Notes: a model not told the origin generated them from the letters alone. DNA of 9,443 nt from Rhodospirillaceae bacterium (GCA_002717185.1 PBDC01000037.1:1-9443); one strand, 5' to 3'; positions 1-7,137 are shown, counted from the first letter of the stretch. Numbers and translations: made by a program.

Positions 1-862
1 AGGGGCGGCGCGCGGAATCGGCCGAGAGCACGCGCTGCTCTTCGCCAAGCATGGTGCCAAGGTTGTGGTCAATGATCTAGGTGGTGCAGTTGATGGTTCG
101 GGCGGTGACACGACACCTGCTCAGGAAGTTGCACACGAGATTGAAGCGATGGGCGGAGAGGCGATTGTCAATGGCGACGATGTCGGCAACTTTGACGGTG
201 CCAAAAACATGGTCGACCAGGCGATTAACCATTTCGGTCAGCTGGATATCCTGGTTAACAATGCGGGTATCCTAAAAGACCGCATGTTGGTCAATATGAC
301 CGAGGAAGAGTGGGACGCGGTTATTCACGTGCATTTGAAGGGTACCTTTGCGCCGACCCGCCACGCCGCGGCCTATTGGCGTGCCATGTCGAAGCAAAAC
401 GATGCCCCCGTCTTTGGCCGCGTAATTAACACCAGTTCGACGTCGGGCATTTACGGCAATATTGGCCAGACGAACTACGGCGCGGCTAAGGCTGGAATAG
501 CGTCCTTTACCATCATCGCGGCGCGTGAGCTGGGCCGCCTCGGCGTAACCGTCAACGCGATTTCGCCGAGTGCCTATACCCGTATGACCGACTATCTGCG
601 CGAATACACCGAAGATGAGATCGAGGAGCGGGCGCCAGCTTGGGTTTCACCGACCGTCGTGTGGCTTGCTAGTGAGGAAGCCGGTAACATCACCGGTAGG
701 GTTATACAGGCGGGTGCTGGCATGGTCGCGGTCTGCGAAGGCTGGCGGCGCGGCGCGGAAGTTGGTGCGATAGCCGATCCGGTGGAACTCGGCCCAAAGA
801 TCCGTGAAATGTGCGGACAGGTGCGTAAAAATTCCGGTATGGACGGGATGGAACTCGATTAA
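1..862 (+). CDS. SDR-family oxidoreductase, MFE-2/17beta-HSD4-like (5' truncated)
   Basis: A classical short-chain dehydrogenase/reductase, expected to be a soluble NAD(P)-dependent oxidoreductase acting on a hydroxyacyl or similar alcohol/ketone. The frame is open from base 2, so the window edge cuts the gene; about 286 residues are visible and probably only ten or so are missing. The first residues, GAARGIG, are the Rossmann GxxxGxG motif, followed by the KVVVNDLGG strand-turn typical of the SDR domain of peroxisomal multifunctional enzyme type 2. NNAG lies at visible residues 86-89, the catalytic Ser at about 146 (INTSS), and Tyr159/Lys163 in YGAAK. The GTG at 65 lies inside the Rossmann fold and is not the start. 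No hydratase or SCP2 domain follows, so this is a stand-alone SDR, as is common in bacteria. Fold and catalytic class are secure; the substrate is not. Confidence 0.92.
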   Translation, partial: GAARGIGREHALLFAKHGAKVVVNDLGGAVDGSGGDTTPAQEVAHEIEAMGGEAIVNGDDVGNFDGAKNMVDQAINHFGQLDILVNNAGILKDRMLVNMTEEEWDAVIHVHLKGTFAPTRHAAAYWRAMSKQNDAPVFGRVINTSSTSGIYGNIGQTNYGAAKAGIASFTIIAARELGRLGVTVNAISPSAYTRMTDYLREYTEDEIEERAPAWVSPTVVWLASEEAGNITGRVIQAGAGMVAVCEGWRRGAEVGAIADPVELGPKIREMCGQVRKNSGMDGMELD

Positions 863-876
863 AGCGGGAGCTACAA

Positions 877-911
877 GAGTAGACCGGTTAATTTTATCAA
901 CCGGTCTACTC
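877..911. terminator. Perfect 13-bp hairpin after the SDR gene
   Basis: Arms 877-889 and 899-911 are exact reverse complements (GAGTAGACCGGTT / AACCGGTCTACTC) around a 9-nt AT-rich loop. It starts 14 bases after the SDR stop codon, a usual place for a transcription terminator or a 3'-end-stabilising stem. There is no T-tract on either side, so it is not a standard intrinsic terminator. A protein-binding dyad is an alternative. Confidence 0.5.
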
Positions 912-985
912 GACCCGCATCCCTAACTACTGCCTTTGCTTTTCCTTCAGCTTTGTTGACCAAATTGCATTGGGAAATGCGTTGA

Positions 986-1290
986 GATCTATCCTGTGCC
1001 GACGTGGACGATTCAGGTGAACTCGTAATTCTTTTTTTACGGTTGCCAAGGGCAACTCGCCAACGAAGAGAAACCGGGTTGTTTCGAAGTATTGAACTGG
1101 ACGGGTCTTTTGGCAGAGGCTCTGGGCGCGGATACCGTATACCGACTTGAACAAGCGGTGCCGATTGCAACATGATTGGGACGTGGTCGTAGATGAGGGA
1201 AAATTTTATCTCAGGGCCAATGGCATCGGTATTGATCGAGGATGGCTGAAGAGCTTGCTACCGGATATCTTCGCGCAGACCGAATTTTAA
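986..1290 (+). pseudogene. Possible frame-broken gene remnant, unrecognised
   Basis: No intact gene is visible between 863 and 1338. On the plus strand three overlapping open segments read like one protein with two shifts. They are 986 to about 1034 (SCADVDDSGELVIL), about 1035-1172 (ending LAEALGADTVYRLEQAVPIA) and about 1171-1290 (HDWDVVVDEG, then NGIGIDRGWLKSLLPDIF, stop TAA at 1288). The first shift falls at a run of seven T (1032-1038); the second falls near 1165-1175. Both shifts go in the same direction. The composition looks protein-like, but I do not recognise a family and chance reading is possible. A minus-strand frame (871-1173) also exists but is Arg/Ser-rich and runs into the hairpin. 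Nothing convincing is seen from 912 to 985 or from 1291 to 1338 apart from the leader of the next gene. Confidence 0.25.
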
Positions 1291-1338
1291 GGCGGCCTTG
1301 AAAGTTTTGGCAGCGCAAACTGAGAGAAAACGATAGCT

Positions 1339-2145
1339 ATGTCTAAGGGAAGAGCCGCGTTGGTCACTGGGTCAACGCGCGGTATCGGTCAAGCCATTGC
1401 AAGGGCGTTAGCAGCGGATGGTTGCAACGTCATGTTGAATGGCTTCGGCAAGGACGACGCAATTGAAAGAGAACGCGCGGCGATGGCTGAAGAGCACGGT
1501 GTCGAAGTGCGATACAGCGGTTCGGATTTGAGTGTAGAAGACGAGGTAGATGCCCTGACAAGGGCGACTGAGGACGCTTTTGGCTCAGTAGATATCCTGG
1601 TCAACAATGCGGTCATCCGCTACTTCCACGATATCGAGAAATTCGATAGGAAAGATTGGGCCCACGCGATGGCGGTGAATGTCACCGCACCGTTTTTGCT
1701 AACGCAAAACGTTTTGCCTGGCATGCGCCAACGCGGTTGGGGACGAATTGTCAATTTTTCCTCGGTGCTGGGATTAGCGGCTCGTTCAGGGCGGGCAGAC
1801 TATGTCACGGCGAAGACAGCAATGCTGGGTATCACACGGGCGACGGCTGCTGAGACTCGTTCGGAGCCGAATATTACATGCAACGCGATTTGTCCAGGCT
1901 CGGTGCTGACGCCGAATACGGAGATCAAGATCGGTGAATTGGCCGAGGAGGCGGGCTTGAGTTTTGACGAGGCGAAGGGCGAATATCTGCGCCGGCGCGG
2001 GCAAACGACCGGCTATATCGAGCCGGCACGGGTTGCTAGGCTAGTCGCCTATCTGTGCGGAGAGGAGGCTAGTGACATCACGGGAGCGGCGATCCCGATC
2101 GATCGCGGTCGGTCGGCCACATGGCTCGATAGCGGCAACGGGTGA
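1339..2145 (+). CDS. SDR-family oxidoreductase, D-3-hydroxybutyrate dehydrogenase-like
   Basis: A 268-residue SDR with the full-length architecture of bacterial D-3-hydroxybutyrate dehydrogenases. It has TGSTRGIG at 10-17, the LNGFG turn at 33-37, DILVNNA at 85-91, NFSS with catalytic Ser142, Tyr155 and Lys159 (YVTAK), CNAICPG at 181-187, VLTP at 189-192, and a late SDITGAAIPID segment. It should be a cytosolic NAD(H)-dependent oxidoreductase. Two things are odd. NNAG is NNAV (Val92), and positions that bind hydroxybutyrate in characterised HBDHs are changed: Gln94 to Arg, His144 to Leu, Lys152 to Arg, the Trp after CPG to Ser188, and the C-terminal Trp to Arg258. The catalytic residues are intact, so the enzyme is probably active on a different substrate. 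The ATG at 1339 puts the Rossmann motif at the usual distance; its ribosome site (GAGAAAA, 1324-1330) is weak. Confidence 0.92.
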   Translation: MSKGRAALVTGSTRGIGQAIARALAADGCNVMLNGFGKDDAIERERAAMAEEHGVEVRYSGSDLSVEDEVDALTRATEDAFGSVDILVNNAVIRYFHDIEKFDRKDWAHAMAVNVTAPFLLTQNVLPGMRQRGWGRIVNFSSVLGLAARSGRADYVTAKTAMLGITRATAAETRSEPNITCNAICPGSVLTPNTEIKIGELAEEAGLSFDEAKGEYLRRRGQTTGYIEPARVARLVAYLCGEEASDITGAAIPIDRGRSATWLDSGNG

Positions 2146-2478
2146 CACTTTGACCGTTGAAAATGATATTGGTGCGAGTGGCTTTATCGTGCTCTTCAAG
2201 AGGGGGGAACAGTCGCATAAAATGCTCTACGCAACCGATCTAAGACAAAACCGAAGTCGCAATTGTTTGATTAGATAAAGTTTATATTGGATCGTTTACG
2301 CGCAGTTTTATTCTTTGATACACGGGCAGGGAAAGATCGGCTGTTCATTAAGCTTCTGACGACGGGGAAGACTGGACTGAGTCCATACAGTACCGCCCCC
2401 GACGGTTAAAGATAATGGAGGCACGCCACTCAAGTCCCTAAAGACAGTCAAGTTAGCGTCAAAGAAGTCGTCGCGCCG
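2146..2478. other. Convergent spacer, no convincing gene
   Basis: This AT-richer stretch separates the 3' ends of the HBDH-like gene (+) and the aminotransferase (-). A +1 frame relative to the SDR stays open to 2278 but shows no start, ribosome site or recognisable motif. A short odd palindrome, TGGACTGAGTCCA, lies at 2373-2385. No strong stem followed by a T-run was found that would clearly terminate either gene. Confidence 0.4.
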
Positions 2479-3858
2479 TTAGGCAAAACCAAACTTCTGC
2501 TCCAAGTCTCCAACGGCGTCGTCGATAATGGCGACAATGCGCTCAACCTCATCCTTCGTGATGCAAAGCGGCGGCGATAGCGAGATAATGTGGCTCGCGC
2601 GGGTCAGCAGGCCACGATCCTGCAACCCTTTGTTCAAATACATCATCTCGTTGCTTGATTCGCTAAATTTTTCCTTTGTTCCCTGATTTTTAACCAACTC
2701 GATGCCGGCAATTAGGCCAAGGCCGCGCACGTCGCCCAGGATCGGGTGATCGCCCAAACTGTTGAGACAATCAAGCAGGTGTGCGCCCATTTTGGCAGAG
2801 TTTTCGACCAGTCCTTCGTTCTCTATGATATCGATATTGGCTAATGCTGCGGCGCAGGCTGCGGCGTGACCGCCATAGGTCAGTAGGTGGGTGAGTTTGT
2901 TGTCGCCCTCGAACATCTCAACCACATGTGGCCGGCACATTACGGCGCCGATCGGTGCGTAGCCGCTGGACAATCCCTTTGCCATTGTCAGGATGTCACC
3001 GACCAGATCCCAATGTTCCGACGCGAACATCTTGCCGGTGCGCCCAAAGCCGTTGATGACCTCGTCGGTGATCAATAGCACGCCGTGTTTGTCGCAGGTC
3101 TCCCGCAGCCGCTTCCAGTAGCCGTCTGGTGGAATAACGATGCCGTTTGATGCGGAAACTGGCTCGGCGATAACAGCAGCCACCGTATCCGGGCTTTCGT
3201 ATTGAATTATCTGGTCAATCTGATCAGCACATAGCAAATCGCAGGCGGGGAAGGTTTGCCGGAAGTCACAGCGAAAGCAATAGGGTGGCGAGGCGTGTAG
3301 CACACCGTGCATGAATGGACTGTGATAGGGCTCTGCATTGGGGCGTGTGCCACTGACGCTCATCGCGCCATAGGTTGCGCCGTGATAGGAGCCGCGGCGG
3401 CCAATCACCTTTTGCCGTTTCGGTTCGCCATTATGGTAGTGGAATTGCCGCGCAATTTTGATTGCCGATTCCACTGCCTCCGACCCACCGGAGCAAAAAA
3501 AGGCGGTTCCAAGGTCGCCCGGTGTGATTTCTGCCAGATGGGTGGCGAGTTGAATGGCTGGGATTGTGGTCGCCTGGGTCGAACTGGCATAAGCTAGCGT
3601 GCCTGCCTGTTTTGCCATCGCGTCGCCAATTTCGCTACAGCCGTGCCCGACATTGACCAGCCAAAGCCCGGCCAGTGCGTCAATGAATTCGTTGCCATCG
3701 ATATCTTTGACGATGCATCCCTTGCCTTCGACAAGGATGCGCTTGCCCATATCCTTGGCGAGTGCCCGGTAGGACGACGCGTGCATAAAGATGTGCTCGC
3801 TGCCAGCTTCTCGTAATGCGGCTTCATTCGATGTGGTATCAATGATGTCGAAAGACAT
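2479..3858 (-). CDS. Class III PLP-dependent aminotransferase (omega-transaminase type)
   Basis: A 459-residue fold-type I aminotransferase of class III, transferring an amino group between an amine or omega-amino acid and an oxoacid such as pyruvate in the cytosol. Visible landmarks are the LWLVNVGHG segment near residues 65-73, SGGSEA at 123-128 (phosphate loop), SYHG at 157-160, AEPVSASNG around 231-239, TDEV with Asp265 (pyridine N contact), and TMAKGLSSG with the Schiff-base Lys294. LTYGGH follows at about 326-331. An unusual C-x2-C-x8-C-x3-C cluster sits at residues 194-210. A longer open frame begins at 3903, but the ATG at 3858 has a strong GGGGGG ribosome site and a family-like N-terminus. 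It is transcribed leftward, alone, about 450 bp from the next gene in its direction. The substrate cannot be assigned. Confidence 0.93.
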   Translation of the reverse strand: MSFDIIDTTSNEAALREAGSEHIFMHASSYRALAKDMGKRILVEGKGCIVKDIDGNEFIDALAGLWLVNVGHGCSEIGDAMAKQAGTLAYASSTQATTIPAIQLATHLAEITPGDLGTAFFCSGGSEAVESAIKIARQFHYHNGEPKRQKVIGRRGSYHGATYGAMSVSGTRPNAEPYHSPFMHGVLHASPPYCFRCDFRQTFPACDLLCADQIDQIIQYESPDTVAAVIAEPVSASNGIVIPPDGYWKRLRETCDKHGVLLITDEVINGFGRTGKMFASEHWDLVGDILTMAKGLSSGYAPIGAVMCRPHVVEMFEGDNKLTHLLTYGGHAAACAAALANIDIIENEGLVENSAKMGAHLLDCLNSLGDHPILGDVRGLGLIAGIELVKNQGTKEKFSESSNEMMYLNKGLQDRGLLTRASHIISLSPPLCITKDEVERIVAIIDDAVGDLEQKFGFA

Positions 3859-3862
3859 AGTT

Positions 3863-3868
3863 CCCCCC
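3863..3868 (-). promoter_or_regulatory. Ribosome binding site fixing the aminotransferase start
   Basis: On the minus strand a GGGGGG run stands four bases before the ATG at 3858. The upstream ATG at 3903 has no comparable site, which favours the shorter 459-residue protein. Confidence 0.6.
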
Positions 3869-4135
3869 AGCCATTGCAGGCACCCAAGCATGGAGCATAG
3901 CATTGAGACGGAAGCTTAAGACAGCTAGACGTTAATGGTATGACTATCCAAGGTCGTCTTCGGACATTGAGAATCCGTCATTCGACGTAGTGCGAAGGAT
4001 ATCGAGCTCGGATATTTTCACGATTTACATCAATATATCGGCGGTCAGTTAGCCTTTTTAATAAAGCGGCTTCGTCCACTCCAAAGAGCAATAATAGTCT
4101 TTGCCAACACTGTCTTTGGTTTAGTTGTTAGGGTC

Positions 4136-4285
4136 CTAGTCAGCTTCGCGCTGTTTCACCAGGGACGCGTGCAGCTGTTTCGCGATAAGGGCTGGATTAT
4201 GTTGGTAACGGAGTTCGTCGGAACCAACGGGGACGCCTGGCATGATAGTTTGGCTGTAGGTTCGTAGGCCCTTTTCCTCTTGTTC
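4136..4285 (-). pseudogene. Unrecognised coding-like fragment (35-49 residues)
   Basis: A minus-strand frame is open from 4285 (after a TAA at 4286-4288) to a TAG at 4136-4138. It reads protein-like throughout, including GLRTYSQTIMPGVPVGSDEL and then RYQHNPALIAKQLHASLVKQ, ending in an amphipathic Lys/Gln-rich helix. The only ATG (4243) would give 35 residues and has no ribosome site, while the coding look begins upstream of it with no start codon. That fits the C-terminal tail of a decayed gene better than a functional small ORF. It lies 17 bases after the stop of the DUF2817 gene on the same strand. A plus-strand frame (3971-4267) is also open but has only one internal ATG, at 4199, and is probably its shadow. 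From 3859 to 4135 the sequence is AT-rich and I see no gene; it should contain the aminotransferase promoter, which I could not pinpoint. Confidence 0.35.
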
Positions 4286-4304
4286 TTAGAACGTGAGAGA
4301 TGGA

Positions 4305-5384
4305 TCAAATCCCAACACCATTCAATGCCTGCTCAACGATCTCCTGGCCGCGGGCCCATATATCGTCTTTCCACTGATTGTCCTCTCCATAGAAGGCAGC
4401 ACGCATCTGCGCTTTGATAGGTTTGAAGTGTCGTGACGTTTCAGCACCACCTTTCGCATAAAGCCAATTGTCGGCGCGAATTGCTTCGTGCACCTCTTCT
4501 AGGGGCAGCGTGCCGAACTCCAGGGTGATCGCGGTCTGCTCTGCATTGGGGCAGGCTCGGCGGTATCCGAAATCAATAGTGCCGTTGAGCCGCACCGAGG
4601 CGGAGTTACCTACGGCAGCGCTTTTTACGTTCGGGCCGTACCAGGCAACCGTCCGCTCATACTGCGGGTCACCGGGGCCGCCGCGGCCAATGACCTCACC
4701 GTAGCCACGTGGTCCCAGCCCTGTATGGAAATCGACCACGGCAATGCGTTCTGCCCGGGCCAGGCGTGCGCGGGCAAACCCTTCAATTGTGTGGCGTGAC
4801 CAGCTTGGGCCTGTGCCACCAAAGAATAGGCCGTCGGGAAATGCGTACTGGCCGCGAGAAGTTACTTGTTGGAAGGCCGGCAATCCCTCGCGTGCCTTAT
4901 AGGCGTTGATCGCTGCATCCGCCGCTTTGCGCGCCGGGCCGTCCCACGCTTCCGGCACAAGGGCTAGATGCAGGTCGGCATAGCCTGGGCTATCCGGCGG
5001 TTCCGCGTCGAAATCGATGAAATTACGGTTGAGATCGATATTGTCTTCGTTGACCCGGCGTTGATGCGCAAAGCCGTGCGGGTTGTTGGCGTGCACCAGC
5101 ACCAGGGCGGTTCTGGCGTCGAGCCGAGCCTTCCAGTTTTCGGTCAAAAACCCGGTTTGGCAGCCCGACCCGCAAAACCCTTCAATGCCATGGGTTGCGG
5201 AGCCGACGACAACGATATTTCGGGCGTCCTGTGCGCCAAGCCAGACGATATCGGTGCCGAGCGCCTCGCCTTTCGGGCCGGTCAACGGGTGCTCGAATTG
5301 CCACAATGGGACATCGGCAGCCTTCGCTGCTGATAGAAACTTGACGCGAGCTTCGGCGAAATCATTTGCGAAATATCTGTTCAT
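4305..5384 (-). CDS. DUF2817 family protein, M14-like zinc carboxypeptidase/deacylase
   Basis: A 359-residue protein of the DUF2817 family, which shares the M14 zinc-carboxypeptidase/aspartoacylase fold. Expected zinc ligands are His65 and Glu68 in SATHGIEGFCG and His220 in VVDFHTGLGPRG. The NEDNIDLNRNF block (112-122) supplies the Asn-Arg pair that usually binds a substrate carboxylate, and Glu289 in LEFGTLP is placed as the catalytic glutamate. There is no signal peptide or membrane segment, so a cytosolic enzyme that releases a C-terminal residue or hydrolyses an N-acyl amino acid is likely. It begins 11 bp after the stop of the GGT-like gene on the same strand, so the two are almost certainly co-transcribed and probably act on the same kind of amide substrate. 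The start has no clear Shine-Dalgarno sequence, which is compatible with translational coupling. Confidence 0.9.
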   Translation of the reverse strand: MNRYFANDFAEARVKFLSAAKAADVPLWQFEHPLTGPKGEALGTDIVWLGAQDARNIVVVGSATHGIEGFCGSGCQTGFLTENWKARLDARTALVLVHANNPHGFAHQRRVNEDNIDLNRNFIDFDAEPPDSPGYADLHLALVPEAWDGPARKAADAAINAYKAREGLPAFQQVTSRGQYAFPDGLFFGGTGPSWSRHTIEGFARARLARAERIAVVDFHTGLGPRGYGEVIGRGGPGDPQYERTVAWYGPNVKSAAVGNSASVRLNGTIDFGYRRACPNAEQTAITLEFGTLPLEEVHEAIRADNWLYAKGGAETSRHFKPIKAQMRAAFYGEDNQWKDDIWARGQEIVEQALNGVGI

Positions 5385-5395
5385 GGCTGATCGTT

Positions 5396-7003
5396 CTACG
5401 CCGGAATTACGGCGCCGTCACGCCGGCTGTCTGCCACTCCAGCCAGCGCACCGCTGTCAGGATCGCGACAGACCGCCTGCATGCCCCCAGTACGCCAGGA
5501 ATAGTCAGGTAGCAAGGCGACGTCATGACCACGCGCCGAAAGCTCTACGCAGACAGAATGCGGAACGCGACGCTCCAGATAGATCTGCTTGCCGTCCCAC
5601 AAGCGTGCGCGGGGCATCTCGATTGCCGCCTGAATGTCCAATCCGAAATCCACATGTCCGACCATTGCCTGGACCTGGGTTTGCAGGATGCCGTAGCTGC
5701 CTGGCGTGCCAAGCGCCAGGATGCCTTTGCCATCTCGGGTCGAGATCGATGGTGCTAAGCACATGGCAATCCGTTGCCCTGGTTGCAGGGCGTTTGGAGA
5801 TTTAGGATTCAGGTCTGTCCAGTTTAGGAAATTGTTCAGGATTACGCCGGTGCTGGGGATCATCACGCCGGATCCGTAGGCTGAGCCCAGGCTTTGTGTA
5901 AGGCAAATCATATTCCCTTCGGCGTCGGCGATAGACATGGATGTTGTATTTTCTTTAGGTGAGTCGGTGGCGAAATCGGCGTCGCCGGACCATTTCTCTG
6001 TTGGTCCCTCAACAGGGACGCCATCTCCTGCCCGAGTTAAGTGGGCTGCCATATCCGAAAGGAGCGCTTCGGCGTCTTCAGGACTGCAGCGGTTGTGTTG
6101 GATGCGCAGCCCGGCCGCGATGCGGATCGCCCGGAAAACGAGATCTAGATGCGGTGCGCTTAATAATCCCAGCGAACCAACATCGAAGGAATTCAGGATG
6201 CGCAGGGCCAGTAGTACCTGAAAGGATTCTGCTGGCGGTGGCGGAACATGAACAAGTCGGTCGCGATAGGTCGTCTTTATTGGCGTTTCCAAAGTTGGGT
6301 CGACAGCTTGCAGGTCGCCCATCGTGATCACGCCGCCGACCGATTTCATGTGCTGCGCCAGTTTCGTCCCCAGCTCACCGCCGTACAGATAGCCGATACC
6401 CTCGTCAGCGATCTTGCTCAGTGTAGCCGCCAGGTCTGGTAGTTTCAGGATATCACCGGGTATCCACCGGCTGCTTGGCCTGAACACTCGATGCCATTCC
6501 GGGTCTTTGATCCGGTCAGCATGGTCAACTGTCTCTGCGATGAAAAATTTCGAAATAGGATACCCATCTGTTGCCAGCTTTATGGCGGGCTGCAATACGT
6601 CGGAGAAAGACAGTTTGCCGTAACTGTTCTGAAGCCCATACCAGCCGGCTAGACTGCCGGGAGTGCAGGGCGCAAGGGGGCCTGTCTGGGCTACGTTGCC
6701 ATCCATCTCTGACGGGTTAAGCCCGGCAGGGGCGGGGGGAATGAAATCGAGGCAGGAAACTTCACCGGTATTTGCTTGGAAGAATGTTGCGGCGCCGGCG
6801 CCGGCGAGGCCGGACATAAATGGTTCGACGACGTTAAGAGCCGCCGTTGTTGCGGCTACAGCATCGAAGGCGTTGCCGCCCCATCGCAACATCTCGGCGC
6901 CGGCGTTCGCCGCTAGTGGATGAGAGGCAGCGACTACCCCGTGCACTGACCGCACGGCTGGCCGGGCACCTAAAGACCAATCGGCGTTGGTGAGTTCGAG
7001 CAT
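5396..7003 (-). CDS. Gamma-glutamyltransferase-superfamily Ntn-hydrolase, divergent active site
   Basis: A 535-residue Ntn-hydrolase of the gamma-glutamyltransferase family, made as a proenzyme that cleaves itself before a catalytic threonine. The self-cleavage site is visible as KENTTSMS with Thr353 as nucleophile, predicting subunits of 352 and 183 residues. Other family landmarks are GGNAFDAV, VVEPFMSG, GDLQAV, and LNN at 389-391. Aligned to E. coli GGT by constant spacing from the nucleophile, Gln430 becomes Phe392, Asp433 becomes Trp395, Thr409 becomes Ser371 and Asn411 becomes Gly373. Ser462-Ser463 become Met414-Cys415 and Arg114 becomes Ile88. The gamma-glutamyl clamp is therefore missing, and an amide hydrolase or acylase with another acyl group is more likely than glutathione hydrolysis. 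There is no signal peptide, unlike periplasmic GGT. A longer frame reaches 7201 but overlaps the divergent gene; AAGGGGA seven bases before the ATG at 7003 decides the start. Confidence 0.9.
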   Translation of the reverse strand: MLELTNADWSLGARPAVRSVHGVVAASHPLAANAGAEMLRWGGNAFDAVAATTAALNVVEPFMSGLAGAGAATFFQANTGEVSCLDFIPPAPAGLNPSEMDGNVAQTGPLAPCTPGSLAGWYGLQNSYGKLSFSDVLQPAIKLATDGYPISKFFIAETVDHADRIKDPEWHRVFRPSSRWIPGDILKLPDLAATLSKIADEGIGYLYGGELGTKLAQHMKSVGGVITMGDLQAVDPTLETPIKTTYRDRLVHVPPPPAESFQVLLALRILNSFDVGSLGLLSAPHLDLVFRAIRIAAGLRIQHNRCSPEDAEALLSDMAAHLTRAGDGVPVEGPTEKWSGDADFATDSPKENTTSMSIADAEGNMICLTQSLGSAYGSGVMIPSTGVILNNFLNWTDLNPKSPNALQPGQRIAMCLAPSISTRDGKGILALGTPGSYGILQTQVQAMVGHVDFGLDIQAAIEMPRARLWDGKQIYLERRVPHSVCVELSARGHDVALLPDYSWRTGGMQAVCRDPDSGALAGVADSRRDGAVIPA

Positions 7004-7010
7004 TTCGTCT

Positions 7011-7017
7011 TCCCCTT
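7011..7017 (-). promoter_or_regulatory. Ribosome binding site fixing the GGT-like start
   Basis: Minus-strand AAGGGGA, seven bases from the ATG at 7003. The in-frame ATG at 7033 lacks any such site, and the ATG at 7201 would lie inside the divergent ThDP gene. Confidence 0.65.
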
Positions 7018-7120
7018 CGGTTTGCCGGGCCATGATCGTGGCCGCTCGTCGGCACGGCAACGAAAACTTGCATGTGTACGCCATTACCTGCGGTATAAAC
7101 AATTGAAGCGCCGGAGGATC

Positions 7121-7127
7121 AGAGGAG
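7121..7127 (+). promoter_or_regulatory. Ribosome binding site of the ThDP enzyme
   Basis: AGAGGAG, ten bases before the ATG at 7138; a second GGAGG at 7113-7117 is too far away to serve this start. Confidence 0.6.
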
Positions 7128-7137
7128 CGTTCGGGAC

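Larger units (their letters stand above)
7004..7137. promoter_or_regulatory. Divergent intergenic region with both promoters expected
   Basis: These 134 bp separate the two divergent units, so promoters for both must lie here or overlap the flanking genes. Rightward, TATAAA at 7094-7099 is a fair -10 box, but the best -35-like hexamer (TTGCAT, 7068-7073) is 20 bp away, which is too far for a standard sigma-70 site. A near-perfect dyad GGCCATGATCGTGGCC (7028-7043, 7 of 8 pairs) could be an operator. No regulator gene is visible in the window. Confidence 0.35.

Noticed and set aside
871..1173. Minus-strand open frame of 100 codons after the first SDR
   Set aside because: It has Arg/Ser-rich composition, its 3' end runs through the perfect hairpin, and no family is recognisable; plus-strand segments in the same area look more protein-like.
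2072..2278. Small plus-strand frame overlapping the 3' end of the HBDH-like gene
   Set aside because: The first third is an out-of-frame shadow of the SDR, and the rest has no start, ribosome site or motif.
2373..2385. Odd palindrome TGGACTGAGTCCA
   Set aside because: It has a six-base arm and a one-base centre, with no T-run; too short to call a terminator or operator without comparison.
3971..4267. Plus-strand frame open for 98 codons between the aminotransferase and DUF2817 genes
   Set aside because: Its only ATG is internal (4199) and it has no ribosome site; the better half is antisense to the more convincing minus-strand fragment.
5083..5805. Long plus-strand open frame (240 codons) opposite the DUF2817 and GGT-like genes
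   Set aside because: It spans the junction of two well-supported minus-strand genes, is rich in Arg/Pro/Ser/Cys and shows no motif; it is a GC-driven shadow.
6790..6808. GCGCCG-type tandem repeat
   Set aside because: It encodes the Gly/Ala-rich GLAGAGAA loop of the GGT-like protein at a position where the family is normally glycine-rich.
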